Shown here piece after piece: positions 7,993 through 17,472 of a stretch of DNA of 64,000 nucleotides. Source of the DNA: an uncultured SAR86 cluster bacterium (GTDB lineage Bacteria; Pseudomonadota; Gammaproteobacteria; Magnimaribacterales; D2472). The translations under genes and the position numbers were made by a program. How positions within the stretch are numbered: position 1 is the first letter of the stretch; every line of letters begins with the position of its first letter. The notes below the pieces were generated by a model. It ran no database searches. It was given only the letters and a program-made list of their open reading frames with translations, and was not told where the DNA came from. Location of the stretch: NCBI GenBank assembly GCA_902557645.1, contig CACEAP010000006.1, forward strand, positions 1 to 64,000, in the 5' to 3' direction.

Positions 7993-9168
7993 TTAGCCAC
8001 AGAGTCTGACGCTTATTACATGCTCAATTTCTTTAATGCTATCAATTAAATCTTCTGAGGGCAGCTCCTCTAAATCAATCAGATTGATGCCAATAGAGTC
8101 TCTGGTTTTATGAGTCATGTCGGCAATATTAATATTTTTATATCCAATTTCATCAGTAATTTTACCAATCATTCCTGGTTCGTTTTTATTAATTATTACC
8201 AATCTATATTCAGCTTTTCGCCCTAACTTAATTGCTGGAAAGTTTACTGAATTTACGATTATGCCATTGTTAAGAAAATTAGAAATTTGTTCTGCTGCCA
8301 TTAAAGCGCAATTCTCTTCGGCTTCATTTGTGCTTGCTCCTAGGTGAGGCAAAAGAATAACATCTTGAAAATCATTTGATCTTGTGACTAATTCAGGCGT
8401 TGGGAAATCTGTTACAAATTTTTCAATAGTATTAGAATTTAGAGCTTCTACAATATCTTTATTATTAACAATACCACCCCTTGATAGATTAATTAACTTA
8501 GAGCCTTTTTTAAAAAATTTTAAGGATTCTTTGTTGATTAGGTCTTTAGTATCTTTAACTAGAGGAACATGAATAGAAATATAATCAGAATTACTTAAAA
8601 GCATTTTCATTGAATCAGCTTTCTCAACATCTTTTGGTAATCGCCATGCCGCATCAATTGAAATATATGGATCATATCCAATTATCTTCATACCCATAAC
8701 TTCTGCTGTTTGAGCTAACAAAGATCCAATAGAGCCTAGACCAATGATTCCTAATGTCTTGCCTTTTAGTTCATTCCCTTTGAAGCTTTTCTTTTGAGCC
8801 TCCATTGACTTATTAAGCTCTTCAGAATCTTGTCCTGATAATGATTGTGAGTAGATATTTCCCTGAATAATTCCTCTTGAAGCTAGCAACATGCCGCAAA
8901 CAACTAACTCCTTAACAGCATTTGCATTTGCTCCAGGTGTATTGAATACAACTATCCCTTTATTTGTAGCCTCTTCAATGGGAATATTATTTGTGCCCGC
9001 TCCTGCTCTGCCAATGCAATAAAGCGAATCGCTAAGATCTTCTTTTAATAAGGCTTTACTTCTTAGTATTAAAGCGTCTGGATTAGCCTCATCTAAGATA
9101 AAGTTATTATCTGCAAAAATTCTTATTCCGGCTTCAGCAATGTTATTAAAAATTTTATATTTATACAT
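7993..9168 (-). CDS. serA: D-3-phosphoglycerate dehydrogenase, ACT-domain type
   Basis: First enzyme of serine synthesis, oxidising 3-phosphoglycerate to phosphohydroxypyruvate with NAD. It has the 2-hydroxyacid dehydrogenase fold: substrate-domain box GRAGAGTNN at about 53-61, Rossmann glycine motif GIIGLGSIGS at about 140-149, arginine in LSRGGIVN and histidine in LLPHLGAS. A short C-terminal ACT domain (about 318-391, starting YRLVIINKNEPGM) suggests feedback control by serine. At 391 residues it is the short form without the intervening domain of long SerA. It is monocistronic and divergent from the ABC gene. Confidence 0.93.
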   Translation of the reverse strand: MYKYKIFNNIAEAGIRIFADNNFILDEANPDALILRSKALLKEDLSDSLYCIGRAGAGTNNIPIEEATNKGIVVFNTPGANANAVKELVVCGMLLASRGIIQGNIYSQSLSGQDSEELNKSMEAQKKSFKGNELKGKTLGIIGLGSIGSLLAQTAEVMGMKIIGYDPYISIDAAWRLPKDVEKADSMKMLLSNSDYISIHVPLVKDTKDLINKESLKFFKKGSKLINLSRGGIVNNKDIVEALNSNTIEKFVTDFPTPELVTRSNDFQDVILLPHLGASTNEAEENCALMAAEQISNFLNNGIIVNSVNFPAIKLGRKAEYRLVIINKNEPGMIGKITDEIGYKNINIADMTHKTRDSIGINLIDLEELPSEDLIDSIKEIEHVISVRLCG

Positions 9169-9263
9169 GTATTAGTATTAGAAAGAGTTTGTTATTATCA
9201 AAGAAGAAATTATGAAAATTATTCTATTACATACTTTTATAAGAAGAAACAGATAATTTAAAA

Positions 9264-9890
9264 ATGAGCTTATTAATTAAAGATTTGGCCTATAAAAAGA
9301 CTCGTAATGAGCTTTTGCTAAATAATATTAATATTGAAACTAAGAAAAGTGATCTTTTAATAATTCAGGGTGAGAGTGGATGTGGCAAGACTACTCTTTT
9401 AAATATATTAGCTGGTCTGTTAAAGCCATCTAAAGGTTTAATTAAGAATGATAACAAGATATTTTTTTTGGATAAGCAAAATATTTCTCCAGAATCTAGA
9501 AATATTGGATATGTTTTTCAGGATTTCGCTTTATTTCCTCATTTAAATGCTAAAGATAATGCTCTTTATGCATACAAAGAGAATAGAGATAGCAAGCTGA
9601 CAAAAGAATTTGTTTTTAATAAATTGCTGCTTAATGATCATATTAATAAATACCCACATCAATTATCTGGTGGTCAACAACAAAGAGTTGCTATTGCTCG
9701 AGCAATACTAATGCATCCAAAATTATTATTAATGGATGAACCTTTTTCAGCACTGGATAAAGAAAACATAAAAAGTGTACAAGAACTTATAAATTTCGCT
9801 GTAAAAACACTCAATATACCTGCTGTTATAGTTACTCATAGTCTTGAGCATTTAGACGAGCTAGTTGATGAAAATATTCTAAAATTATAA
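9264..9890 (+). CDS. ABC transporter ATP-binding protein, orphan
   Basis: Nucleotide-binding subunit of 208 residues. Walker A is GESGCGKTT (about 35-43), Q-loop VFQDF, signature LSGGQQQRVAIARA (about 133-146), Walker B LLLMDEP and switch histidine VTHS. The closest general type by eye is the iron/molybdate/thiamine importer ATPases (FbpC, ModC, ThiQ), but the regulatory C-terminal domain is absent. No permease or binding-protein gene is adjacent: the neighbours are serA (divergent) and the TonB-domain gene (convergent, one base apart). The substrate is unknown. Confidence 0.85.
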   Translation: MSLLIKDLAYKKTRNELLLNNINIETKKSDLLIIQGESGCGKTTLLNILAGLLKPSKGLIKNDNKIFFLDKQNISPESRNIGYVFQDFALFPHLNAKDNALYAYKENRDSKLTKEFVFNKLLLNDHINKYPHQLSGGQQQRVAIARAILMHPKLLLMDEPFSALDKENIKSVQELINFAVKTLNIPAVIVTHSLEHLDELVDENILKL

Positions 9891-9891
9891 T

Positions 9892-10911
9892 TTAGATAAT
9901 ATTGTTAATCGCCTTTAAAGTATTTTCAGTTCTATTAAATACATCTATATAACAATTCTTTTCTGGTAGAAGTCTATATAAACTTTGAGCTTTGGTAGCT
10001 TTAATATCATCATTACTATTCATAACAGAAATTTTACAATTTGAATCCTGTTGAGTAAGTTTTAAATAAAATAAAGATTCTACTTTTTTATCGGCATAAA
10101 ACAGGGAAACACCTAAGAAGTAAAAAGCGTTTAACATTGACTCCTCATAACCAACTTTTCTAATATCAATCAGAAATGGTTCTAATTCAATAATCTCATC
10201 ATATAACTCAGTCTCAAATAAAAAAATAGTTAATGCAGAAGCGCATAAAGCTTTCACATAAAAACTTTCTTCTTTTGGATCTTTTATAAGATTATTTAAT
10301 AAATTAATAGCTTCTCTTTTTTCGTTTGAATAATAAAGACTCATTGCAAAAGGAATAATATAGCCTGAATGAATTTCAATCTTATTTTCCGAACAGTTCT
10401 TTGCTTCATCAAATTTATCTTGATAAATAAGCTCCATACATGAGAATACTCCATTAGGAACTTTTCTTGCCCCTTCAGGCAAATTAAAAGTAAATCTGTG
10501 TTTATGATTATTCCCACTATTAATAGAATAAGTGAACGAAGAATCTTTAGTGTATCTGAGCCCCTTAGCTTCTTTTAATGAGTTTTCATCAAAATAGTTT
10601 GAAGGAATTGATTTAATAATTTTGTGATCTGAAGTAGAGCCATCAGCATTTACTATAAAGCCAATCTCAACATAGCCCTCAATTCCTTTTTTAATCATAG
10701 ATGAAGGGTATCTAGGATATTCATCTCTGGCTCGCTTAAAAGATGAAGGATGATAATCTTTTGAAAATAGCCTTTTGTCATTTAAAAGAAGATAAACTTT
10801 TTTATTGTTGATATCGCTATTTAAAAGAAAAGAATTGATATTCGAATAGTCATTAAAAGCAGCAAGCGTTATGGCTGGAAGAAATGATAAGAAGAAGATT
10901 AAATATTTCAT
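9892..10911 (-). CDS. Exported protein with TonB C-terminal domain and helical repeats
   Basis: A signal peptide (about 1-18, ending TLAAF) is followed by a TonB C-terminal-type domain at about residues 63-125 (YPRYPSSMIKKGIEGYVEIG, then FIVNADGSTSDHKI). Residues 165-335 are helical, with pairs that look like degenerate TPR/Sel1 repeats. It differs from real TonB: there is no proline-rich linker, and the TonB domain is at the N-terminal rather than the C-terminal end. The ATG follows the glpK stop by one base, so it is co-transcribed with glpK. The role is unknown; a periplasmic partner for outer-membrane or peptidoglycan proteins is a guess. Confidence 0.65.
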   Translation of the reverse strand: MKYLIFFLSFLPAITLAAFNDYSNINSFLLNSDINNKKVYLLLNDKRLFSKDYHPSSFKRARDEYPRYPSSMIKKGIEGYVEIGFIVNADGSTSDHKIIKSIPSNYFDENSLKEAKGLRYTKDSSFTYSINSGNNHKHRFTFNLPEGARKVPNGVFSCMELIYQDKFDEAKNCSENKIEIHSGYIIPFAMSLYYSNEKREAINLLNNLIKDPKEESFYVKALCASALTIFLFETELYDEIIELEPFLIDIRKVGYEESMLNAFYFLGVSLFYADKKVESLFYLKLTQQDSNCKISVMNSNDDIKATKAQSLYRLLPEKNCYIDVFNRTENTLKAINNII

Positions 10912-10912
10912 A

Positions 10913-12412
10913 TTATTTGTCCTTAGAATTAACTTTTATTTTCTTACTAAACTTGAGAATAACGTCTAAATATTCTTTCCAAAAAATAAAATCATTTAGG
11001 TGGTTGTCATGTTGCTTTGCTGTAAATTTACTTTCTTTTTTAAGAGTGTTGAAGAATTCAAGATTTTTTACAAGGCCGCAGCCAACAGCTGCAACTTTTG
11101 CTGCTCCAATTGCTGTTGCTTCCGTATTTTTAGGAATTGATATACTTGTATCTGTAATATTTGCTAATAACTGTGCAAAAGTTTTATTGTTTGCCATACC
11201 TCCATCAATATACATTTCTTTTATATTAAGGCCATCATCTAAAATTGCTTCTAAAACTTCTTTAGTTTGATAACATAATGAATTAAATGCTGCTGTTACA
11301 AAGTCTTCTTTCGATGAGTCTCTTGTAATTCCATAGAAACTTGCTCTTATATCTGGATTCCATTGTGGGGCACCTAGACCTGTAAAAGCAGGAATAAACA
11401 AAAGGTTATTAGCATCTCCATCTATATTTAATAAACTTTCGCTATCCTTTGAGTCTTTAAAAAAATCCATTTCATCTCGCAACCATTGAATAATTGTTCC
11501 AGCTGAAAAAATACTTCCTTCCAAAGCATAATTTACCTCATCTTGAATCTTGTAACCTATAGTTGAAAGAAGTCCTGATTTAGAGTAGATAATGTTATCT
11601 TTTGTATTGACCATTAAGAAGCAACCAGTTCCATATGTTGTTTTCATGCTATTTTTACTAAAACAGTTTTGACCAACTAATGCGCTCTGTTGATCACCTA
11701 AAACTCCGTGAACTGGAATTTTTGTATCCTCAATTTCAATATTACCGAACTCATGGTCTGATGAAACAACATCTGGTAATAAATTTAACGGTATATCAAA
11801 TAAAGATAATAACTCGTTATCCCAATTAAGATCATTAATATTAAAAAGCAGAGTCCGTGAAGCATTTGTAACATCGGTCAGATGATTCTTTTCTTTAGTT
11901 AAATTCCAGATTAAAAAACTATCAATGGTTCCAAAAGCAAGTTCGCCAGCATCGGCTTTCGCTCTTGCTCCTTTAACATTATCTAAAATCCATTTAATCT
12001 TTGTAGCAGAAAAGTAAGGATCTAATATTAAACCAGTCTTTTTTGAAACCATTTTAGCAAGGTTCTGGTCTTCCTTTAGATTATTGCATAATGCTGCGGT
12101 TCGCCTATCCTGCCAAATAATAACTGGATATATTGCTTTACCAGATAATTTATCCCAAATAACTGTCGATTCTCTCTGATTAGTAATGCCGCAACTTACT
12201 ATATTTGAGATATCTTTATGATTTTTTAAAACATCATCAAGAGTATTTTGTACAGATTTTAATATCTCCTCAGCATCAGCTTCCACCCAACCATCATTTG
12301 GATACATTAAGTCATAATCTTCTTGAGATACTTTCAGCATATCAAGAGACTCATTAAAAATAATTGAACGTGAGCTCGTAGTACCTTGATCTATAGTAAG
12401 AATTTCTTTCAT
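10913..12412 (-). CDS. glpK: Glycerol kinase
   Basis: FGGY-family kinase making glycerol 3-phosphate from glycerol and ATP in the cytosol. It has the N-terminal phosphate motif TIDQGTTSSRS, DGWVEADAEEI, the central HGVLGDQQSALVGQ and the C-terminal GLGAPQWNP and DGGMANN signatures. Its length of 499 is standard. No glpF, glpD or glpR lies nearby; instead the TonB-domain gene follows by one base. The glpK start faces nrdA across a 264-base gap holding DnaA and NrdR boxes, so the two genes have divergent promoters there. Confidence 0.96.
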   Translation of the reverse strand: MKEILTIDQGTTSSRSIIFNESLDMLKVSQEDYDLMYPNDGWVEADAEEILKSVQNTLDDVLKNHKDISNIVSCGITNQRESTVIWDKLSGKAIYPVIIWQDRRTAALCNNLKEDQNLAKMVSKKTGLILDPYFSATKIKWILDNVKGARAKADAGELAFGTIDSFLIWNLTKEKNHLTDVTNASRTLLFNINDLNWDNELLSLFDIPLNLLPDVVSSDHEFGNIEIEDTKIPVHGVLGDQQSALVGQNCFSKNSMKTTYGTGCFLMVNTKDNIIYSKSGLLSTIGYKIQDEVNYALEGSIFSAGTIIQWLRDEMDFFKDSKDSESLLNIDGDANNLLFIPAFTGLGAPQWNPDIRASFYGITRDSSKEDFVTAAFNSLCYQTKEVLEAILDDGLNIKEMYIDGGMANNKTFAQLLANITDTSISIPKNTEATAIGAAKVAAVGCGLVKNLEFFNTLKKESKFTAKQHDNHLNDFIFWKEYLDVILKFSKKIKVNSKDK

Positions 12413-12433
12413 AAAACCTCAAAAAACAAAAAA

Positions 12434-12442
12434 ATATCCACA
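12434..12442 (+). promoter_or_regulatory. DnaA box (one mismatch) upstream of nrdA
   Basis: ATATCCACA differs from the consensus TTATCCACA only in the first base. It is the glpK-proximal member of the two DnaA boxes that bracket the NrdR boxes in the glpK-nrdA gap. Confidence 0.5.
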
Positions 12443-12472
12443 TTTTATTAACAAGTCAATAACATGCTATAT

Positions 12473-12517
12473 ACACTATATAGAGTATAAATAAAAAAAA
12501 TATACTATATATTGTGT
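12473..12517. promoter_or_regulatory. Tandem NrdR boxes upstream of nrdA
   Basis: ACACTATATAGAGTAT (12473-12488) and ATACTATATATTGTGT (12502-12517) both match the NrdR palindrome, roughly ACACWATATATWGTGT, with centres 29 bases apart, near three helical turns. NrdR is the ATP/dATP-sensing repressor of ribonucleotide reductase genes. The boxes overlap TATA-like stretches that could be the nrdA -10 region. nrdR itself is not in the window. Confidence 0.8.
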
Positions 12518-12532
12518 TTTTCTCTTGCTTCT

Positions 12533-12541
12533 TTATCCACA
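12533..12541 (+). promoter_or_regulatory. DnaA box upstream of nrdA
   Basis: Perfect TTATCCACA, followed by GTGGGTAA, which resembles a degenerate reverse box. It lies 136 bases before the nrdA ATG. In E. coli the nrdAB promoter is also bound by DnaA, linking dNTP supply to replication initiation. Confidence 0.65.
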
Positions 12542-12676
12542 GTGGGTAATATTAACTCTGGGGATAGAAGAAGCGTCTTCTCTAAAGCTTAAAACAAAAG
12601 CTAAAAAAAACGAAACAAACGCAAAAGAGTTTAACGAATAAAGAAAGTAAAAAACAGGCGTAAGGAAAAATAAAAA

Positions 12677-15559
12677 ATGTCATTGAATGAAACATCACAA
12701 GAAACAACTAAAAAAACACAGGTTGCGCAACAACAAGCTGATGAGCTAACAATTAATGCTCCAGGAAAAATTAGAGTAATTAAAAGAAATGGCAAAGTTG
12801 TAAGCTTTGAGGCAGATAAGATTAAAGTTGCTATTACTAAAGCCTTTTTAGCAATTGAATCAGGTAATGCTGCTGCGAGCGATAGGATTCATGAAAAAGT
12901 TAATAAAACTACACAAGAAGTAATGGAAGTCTTTGAAAGAAGAATGCCATCAGGCGGGACATTGCATATCGAAGAAATACAAGATCAAGTTGAACTTCAA
13001 TTAATGAGAAGCGAAGAATATAAAGCAGCAAGAACATATATTCTATATAGAGAAGAACGAACTCAGGAAAGAAAAAAAGATGCGCCAGTTATTGAAATAG
13101 AAAATAAGCCTGAAATAAATATAACAAAAGCAGATGGAACTTTGGTGCCATTAGATATTGAGAAGGTTGCAGCATTGATAAACGATGCATGTGAAGACCT
13201 TGAAGAAGTATCAATGAATGAGGTTTTAGATGAAGCTCTTAAAAACCTCTATGATGGAGTTTCAATATCTGATATGAGAACAAGTCTTGTTATGTCAGCA
13301 AGAACAAAGGTAGAAAAAGAGCCAAACTACTCATTTGTTACTGCGCGAATCCTTATGGACCAAATTAGAAGTGAGGCCTTAGGCTTTCTTGATGTTGCAG
13401 ATGAAGCAACCTATAAGGAAATGGAAAAATATTATCCAAAAGCACTAAATGCATATATAGATAAGGGAATTGAGTTAGACATACTGGATCCAGAGTTAAA
13501 AAGTTATGACCTTAAGGCTCTAGGCAAAGCTATAGACTATACACGAGATAATCAATTTACATATTTGGGGCTTCAAACATTATATGACAGGTATTTTATT
13601 CATAGTGATGATGTGAGATACGAGTTGCCTCAAGTATTTTTTATGAGAGTCGCAATGGGGCTTGCAATAGAAGAAGACAACAGAGAAGAAAGAGCTATTG
13701 AGTTTTACAATTTATTATCAAGTTTTGATTATATGAGTTCGACCCCTACTCTATTCAATTCAGGAACAAAAAGACCACAACTATCCTCATGCTACTTAAC
13801 CACAATACCTGATGACTTAGATGGTATCTTTGGAGCTATGAAAGATAATGCACTATTATCAAAATGGGCAGGTGGGCTTGGTAATGATTGGACTTCTGTA
13901 AGAGCTATGAACTCCTATATCAAAGGCACAAATGGTAAGAGTCAAGGTGTGGTGCCTTTCTTGAAAGTAGCAAATGATACAGCAGTAGCGGTTAACCAAG
14001 GCGGAAAAAGAAAAGGGGCTATGTGTGCCTATCTGGAAACATGGCATTTGGATATAGAAGAGTTTTTAGAATTAAGAAAAAATACTGGTGATGAAAGAAG
14101 AAGAACTCATGACATGAATACAGCTAACTGGGTTCCTGATTTATTTATGAAAAGAGTTGAGCAAGATAAAAATTGGACATTGTTCTCACCCGGTGAAACT
14201 CCAGACCTTCATGACTTAATTGGAAAAGATTTTGAAGAGAAGTATGAAGAATATGAAAGAAAGGCTGAGGCTGGAGAAATGGATCAGGCTAAATCTATTC
14301 CTGCAAAAGAATTATGGAGAAAAATGCTAACAATGCTTTTTGAAACTGGGCATCCATGGATTACTTTCAAAGATTCATGCAACCTAAGATCACCACAACA
14401 GCATACAGGTGTAATACATTCATCAAACTTATGTACAGAAATTACTTTGAACACGAGTGCAGATGAGATCGCAGTATGTAATTTAGGTTCTGTTAATCTT
14501 GCTAGACATATGAAAGATGGAGCTCTTGATGAAGAAAAAGTAAAACAAACTGTCTCTACTGCAATAAGAATGCTTGATAATGTTATTAATATTAATTATT
14601 ACTCTGTTGATACAGCAAAAAATTCTAATCTAAAGCACAGGCCTATAGGGCTTGGCATGATGGGATTCCAGGATGCTTTATATATTCAAGAAATTGCATA
14701 TTGTAGCGATGAAGCGGTGGATTTTGCAGATAAAAGCATGGAGTTAATTAGTTATTATGCTATTCACGCATCTACAGAACTTGCAAAAGAAAGAGGAAGT
14801 TATGAAACATACGAAGGTTCTTTGTGGAGTAAGGGAATACTTCCAAAAGATTCAATCGAAATACTTGCAGAAAATAGAGGTAATGAATATCTTAATGTTG
14901 ATAGATCAGAAACGCTTGACTGGGATAGCTTAAGAAAGAAGGTTATTGCAGATGGGATGAGAAATTCAAATGTTATGGCTATTGCACCAACAGCAACTAT
15001 TTCAAATATAACAGGTGTAACTCAGTCTATCGAACCTACGTATCAAAATTTGTATGTTAAATCTAATCTATCAGGTGAATTTACTATTGTTAATCCTCAC
15101 TTAGTGCATAAGTTAAAGGAATTAGGTCTATGGGATGAAGTGATGATTAATGATCTTAAATACTATGAAGGAAGTTTATCGCAAATATCAAGAATTCCTG
15201 ATGAAATTAAAAAACTCTTCTCAACAGCTTTTGAGGTAGAGCCAAGATATATTGTTGAATCAGCAAGTAGACGACAAAAGTGGATAGATCAAGGCCAGTC
15301 CTTAAACCTCTATATTGGCAATGCTGATGGCAAAAAGCTAGATATCACTTACAGAATGGCTTGGTATTCTGGTTTAAAAACAACCTACTACTTAAGATCT
15401 ATAGCTGCAACATCAACAGAAAAATCAACTGTCCAGCAAGGAAAACTCAATGCAGTTAGTGCAGAAGCCTCTTCAGCACCTCAACAAGAACTAGGAGCGC
15501 CCGCTCCCGTGCCTGATGCATGCTCTTTGGATGATCCAGATTGTGAGGCATGTCAATAA
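12677..15559 (+). CDS. nrdA: Ribonucleoside-diphosphate reductase class Ia, alpha subunit
   Basis: Large subunit of aerobic ribonucleotide reductase, reducing NDPs to dNDPs. It has two N-terminal ATP-cone domains (about 28-125 and 147-235), then the reductase barrel with the redox cysteines in SSCYLTT and AVCNLGS and the thiyl-radical cysteine in SNLCTEIT, and a C-terminal tail ending CSLDDPDCEACQ that carries the thioredoxin-accepting cysteines. At 960 residues it is longer than E. coli NrdA (761), mostly through the extra ATP-cone, as in Pseudomonas. AAGGAAAAA precedes the ATG. NrdR and DnaA boxes lie upstream. Confidence 0.96.
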   Translation: MSLNETSQETTKKTQVAQQQADELTINAPGKIRVIKRNGKVVSFEADKIKVAITKAFLAIESGNAAASDRIHEKVNKTTQEVMEVFERRMPSGGTLHIEEIQDQVELQLMRSEEYKAARTYILYREERTQERKKDAPVIEIENKPEINITKADGTLVPLDIEKVAALINDACEDLEEVSMNEVLDEALKNLYDGVSISDMRTSLVMSARTKVEKEPNYSFVTARILMDQIRSEALGFLDVADEATYKEMEKYYPKALNAYIDKGIELDILDPELKSYDLKALGKAIDYTRDNQFTYLGLQTLYDRYFIHSDDVRYELPQVFFMRVAMGLAIEEDNREERAIEFYNLLSSFDYMSSTPTLFNSGTKRPQLSSCYLTTIPDDLDGIFGAMKDNALLSKWAGGLGNDWTSVRAMNSYIKGTNGKSQGVVPFLKVANDTAVAVNQGGKRKGAMCAYLETWHLDIEEFLELRKNTGDERRRTHDMNTANWVPDLFMKRVEQDKNWTLFSPGETPDLHDLIGKDFEEKYEEYERKAEAGEMDQAKSIPAKELWRKMLTMLFETGHPWITFKDSCNLRSPQQHTGVIHSSNLCTEITLNTSADEIAVCNLGSVNLARHMKDGALDEEKVKQTVSTAIRMLDNVININYYSVDTAKNSNLKHRPIGLGMMGFQDALYIQEIAYCSDEAVDFADKSMELISYYAIHASTELAKERGSYETYEGSLWSKGILPKDSIEILAENRGNEYLNVDRSETLDWDSLRKKVIADGMRNSNVMAIAPTATISNITGVTQSIEPTYQNLYVKSNLSGEFTIVNPHLVHKLKELGLWDEVMINDLKYYEGSLSQISRIPDEIKKLFSTAFEVEPRYIVESASRRQKWIDQGQSLNLYIGNADGKKLDITYRMAWYSGLKTTYYLRSIAATSTEKSTVQQGKLNAVSAEASSAPQQELGAPAPVPDACSLDDPDCEACQ

Positions 15560-15584
15560 TTATTAATAAAAGGAAGGAAGAAAA

Positions 15585-16844
15585 ATGTTAAATTGGGATG
15601 AATATAATAAAGAGGAACAAATAGCTCCTCCAAGTGCAACAACAAATATACCGCCGGCTCCTGCTGAACAAAAAGCAGCAGTTGAACCAGAAGTGACTGA
15701 GACTCAAAAAGCAGAAGAGTATGCAACTAAAACTATTGAAGAAGGCTCAAGGGCTGAGAAAGCAAGAGAGGCAATAAAAAATCTTGATGAGAGTGCTGGT
15801 ATAGAAGAGTTAGATGAAATGATGAGTGGAAGGGTTCAAGTAGATCAAAAAATGATGATTAATTGTAAAGCAGATTTGAATCAGCTTGTGCCTTTTAAAT
15901 ACGACTGGGCATGGCAAAAATATCTTGACGGTAGTGCAAATCATTGGATGCCACAAGAAATAAATATGACTAATGATATTGTGTTATGGAAATCAGAAGA
16001 TGGATTAACAGAAGATGAAAGAACTATAGTGAAAAGAAATCTTGGTTTTTTCTCTACCGCAGATTCTCTTGTTGCTAATAACCTAGTTTTAGCTCTTTAT
16101 AGATTAATAACTAATCCTGAATGTAGGCAATACATTCTAAGACAAAGCTTGGAAGAAGCTATTCACACACATGCATATCAATATTGTATTGAGTCTCTTG
16201 GAATGGATGAAGGAGAAATCTTTAATATGTATAGAGAAATTCCTTGCGTTGCAAGAAAAGCTTCATGGGGCTTAAAGTATACACAAGAGATATCAGATCC
16301 TGATTTTAAAACCGGAACTGAAGAAACAGACAAACAACTCTTAAAGAACTTAATAGCATTTTATTGTGTTCTTGAGGGTATCTTCTTTTATTGTGGTTTT
16401 ACTCAAATACTGTCTATGGGAAGAAGAAATAAAATGACAGGAACCTCAGAACAGTTCCAGTACATATTAAGAGATGAATCAATGCATGTTAACTTCGGCA
16501 TTGATGTAATTAATCAAATTAAAATTGAGAATCCTCACCTGTGGGATGATGAAATGAAGTCAGAAGCTGCACAGATGATTCTTGAAGGTACTGAACTTGA
16601 AATTCAATATGCTAGAGATACTATGCCAAGAGGTGTTTTAGGTATGAATGCAGCAATGATGGAAGAATATCTTAAATTTATAGCAAATAGACGTTTAACT
16701 CAAATTGGCTTAGAGGAAGAGTTTAAAGGTGTAACTAATCCTTTTCCTTGGATGTCAGAAATTATTGATTTAAGAAAAGAAAAGAATTTCTTTGAAACAA
16801 GAGTGACTGAATATCAGGTTGGTGGTGCTCTTAACTGGGAGTAA
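15585..16844 (+). CDS. nrdB: Ribonucleoside-diphosphate reductase class Ia, beta subunit
   Basis: Radical-generating diiron subunit. Iron ligands and the radical tyrosine are visible: Asp in [10 protein letters not shown], Glu/His in [11 protein letters not shown] with Tyr four residues after the His (the radical position), Glu in VLEGIFF and Glu/His in [10 protein letters not shown]. About 85 N-terminal residues rich in Ala, Glu and Pro precede the core, giving 419 residues. A 25-base gap containing AGGAAGGAAG follows nrdA, so the two are one operon. The tyrosine argues for a classical Tyr-radical enzyme rather than the Tyr-less class Ic. Confidence 0.96.
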   Translation: MLNWDEYNKEEQIAPPSATTNIPPAPAEQKAAVEPEVTETQKAEEYATKTIEEGSRAEKAREAIKNLDESAGIEELDEMMSGRVQVDQKMMINCKADLNQLVPFKYDWAWQKYLDGSANHWMPQEINMTNDIVLWKSEDGLTEDERTIVKRNLGFFSTADSLVANNLVLALYRLITNPECRQYILRQSLEEAIHTHAYQYCIESLGMDEGEIFNMYREIPCVARKASWGLKYTQEISDPDFKTGTEETDKQLLKNLIAFYCVLEGIFFYCGFTQILSMGRRNKMTGTSEQFQYILRDESMHVNFGIDVINQIKIENPHLWDDEMKSEAAQMILEGTELEIQYARDTMPRGVLGMNAAMMEEYLKFIANRRLTQIGLEEEFKGVTNPFPWMSEIIDLRKEKNFFETRVTEYQVGGALNWE

Positions 16845-16847
16845 TTA

Positions 16848-17459
16848 TTGAAATTATATTCAGCTGCTTATGCAGTAAGTCCGTGGAAAGTTCTAATATT
16901 TATAAAAGAAAAAGGGATTAAAGGCATAGATGTTATTGATCTTGATCTAGGCAAATTAGAACATAAAACCAACGAATATAAGGCTTTAGTACCTAATGCA
17001 AAAGTTCCAGCATTACAGCTTGATGATGGAACAATGATTTTAGAGACAACAGCAATCTGTCGGTATCTTGAAAGTTTATACCCTGAACCTAATTTATTTG
17101 GAGAAAGTCCACTAGAGATAGCTTCAATAGAAATGTGGAATGCCCGAATTGCAAATGAATTAATGCTGCCTTTAGCTCATGGATTTCGACATACTCATCC
17201 TGGAATGAAAGAGCTTGAAAATCAGAATGAAGAATTTGGGTTAGCACAAAGAGAAGTAGCAAAAAAATCATTAGCTTACTTTGAAGAACTAATAACCAAT
17301 AGAGAGTTTATTGCTGGTGATAGATTCACTTATGCAGATATTCAGGCTGTAACAACTCTTAAATTCCTTGTTCGATTAAATAGACTAAATCTTGAAGACT
17401 GGCAAAATCTTAACCAATATGTCGATGAAACATTAAGACGTCCAAGTTTTTCACTATAA
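16848..17459 (+). CDS. Glutathione S-transferase family protein
   Basis: Soluble GST of 203 residues. The N-terminal thioredoxin-like domain has YSAAYAVSPWK at the active-site loop and the glutathione-binding NAKVPALQLDDG and ETTAICRYLE. The C-terminal domain is all-helical with the FAGD-like motif REFIAGDRFTYADIQ. It starts at TTG four bases after the nrdB stop, with GGGAG as ribosome site, so it is probably the third gene of the nrd transcript. The substrate is not deducible. It converges on the SDR gene. Confidence 0.88.
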   Translation: MKLYSAAYAVSPWKVLIFIKEKGIKGIDVIDLDLGKLEHKTNEYKALVPNAKVPALQLDDGTMILETTAICRYLESLYPEPNLFGESPLEIASIEMWNARIANELMLPLAHGFRHTHPGMKELENQNEEFGLAQREVAKKSLAYFEELITNREFIAGDRFTYADIQAVTTLKFLVRLNRLNLEDWQNLNQYVDETLRRPSFSL

Positions 17460-17472
17460 AACTATAAATATA

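Noticed and set aside
10884-11270. 128-residue + strand frame opposite glpK
   Set aside because: Shadow of glpK, which has all family motifs; no independent homology.
17460-17472. Search for a terminator between the convergent GST and SDR genes
   Set aside because: Only 13 AT-rich bases and no stem found.
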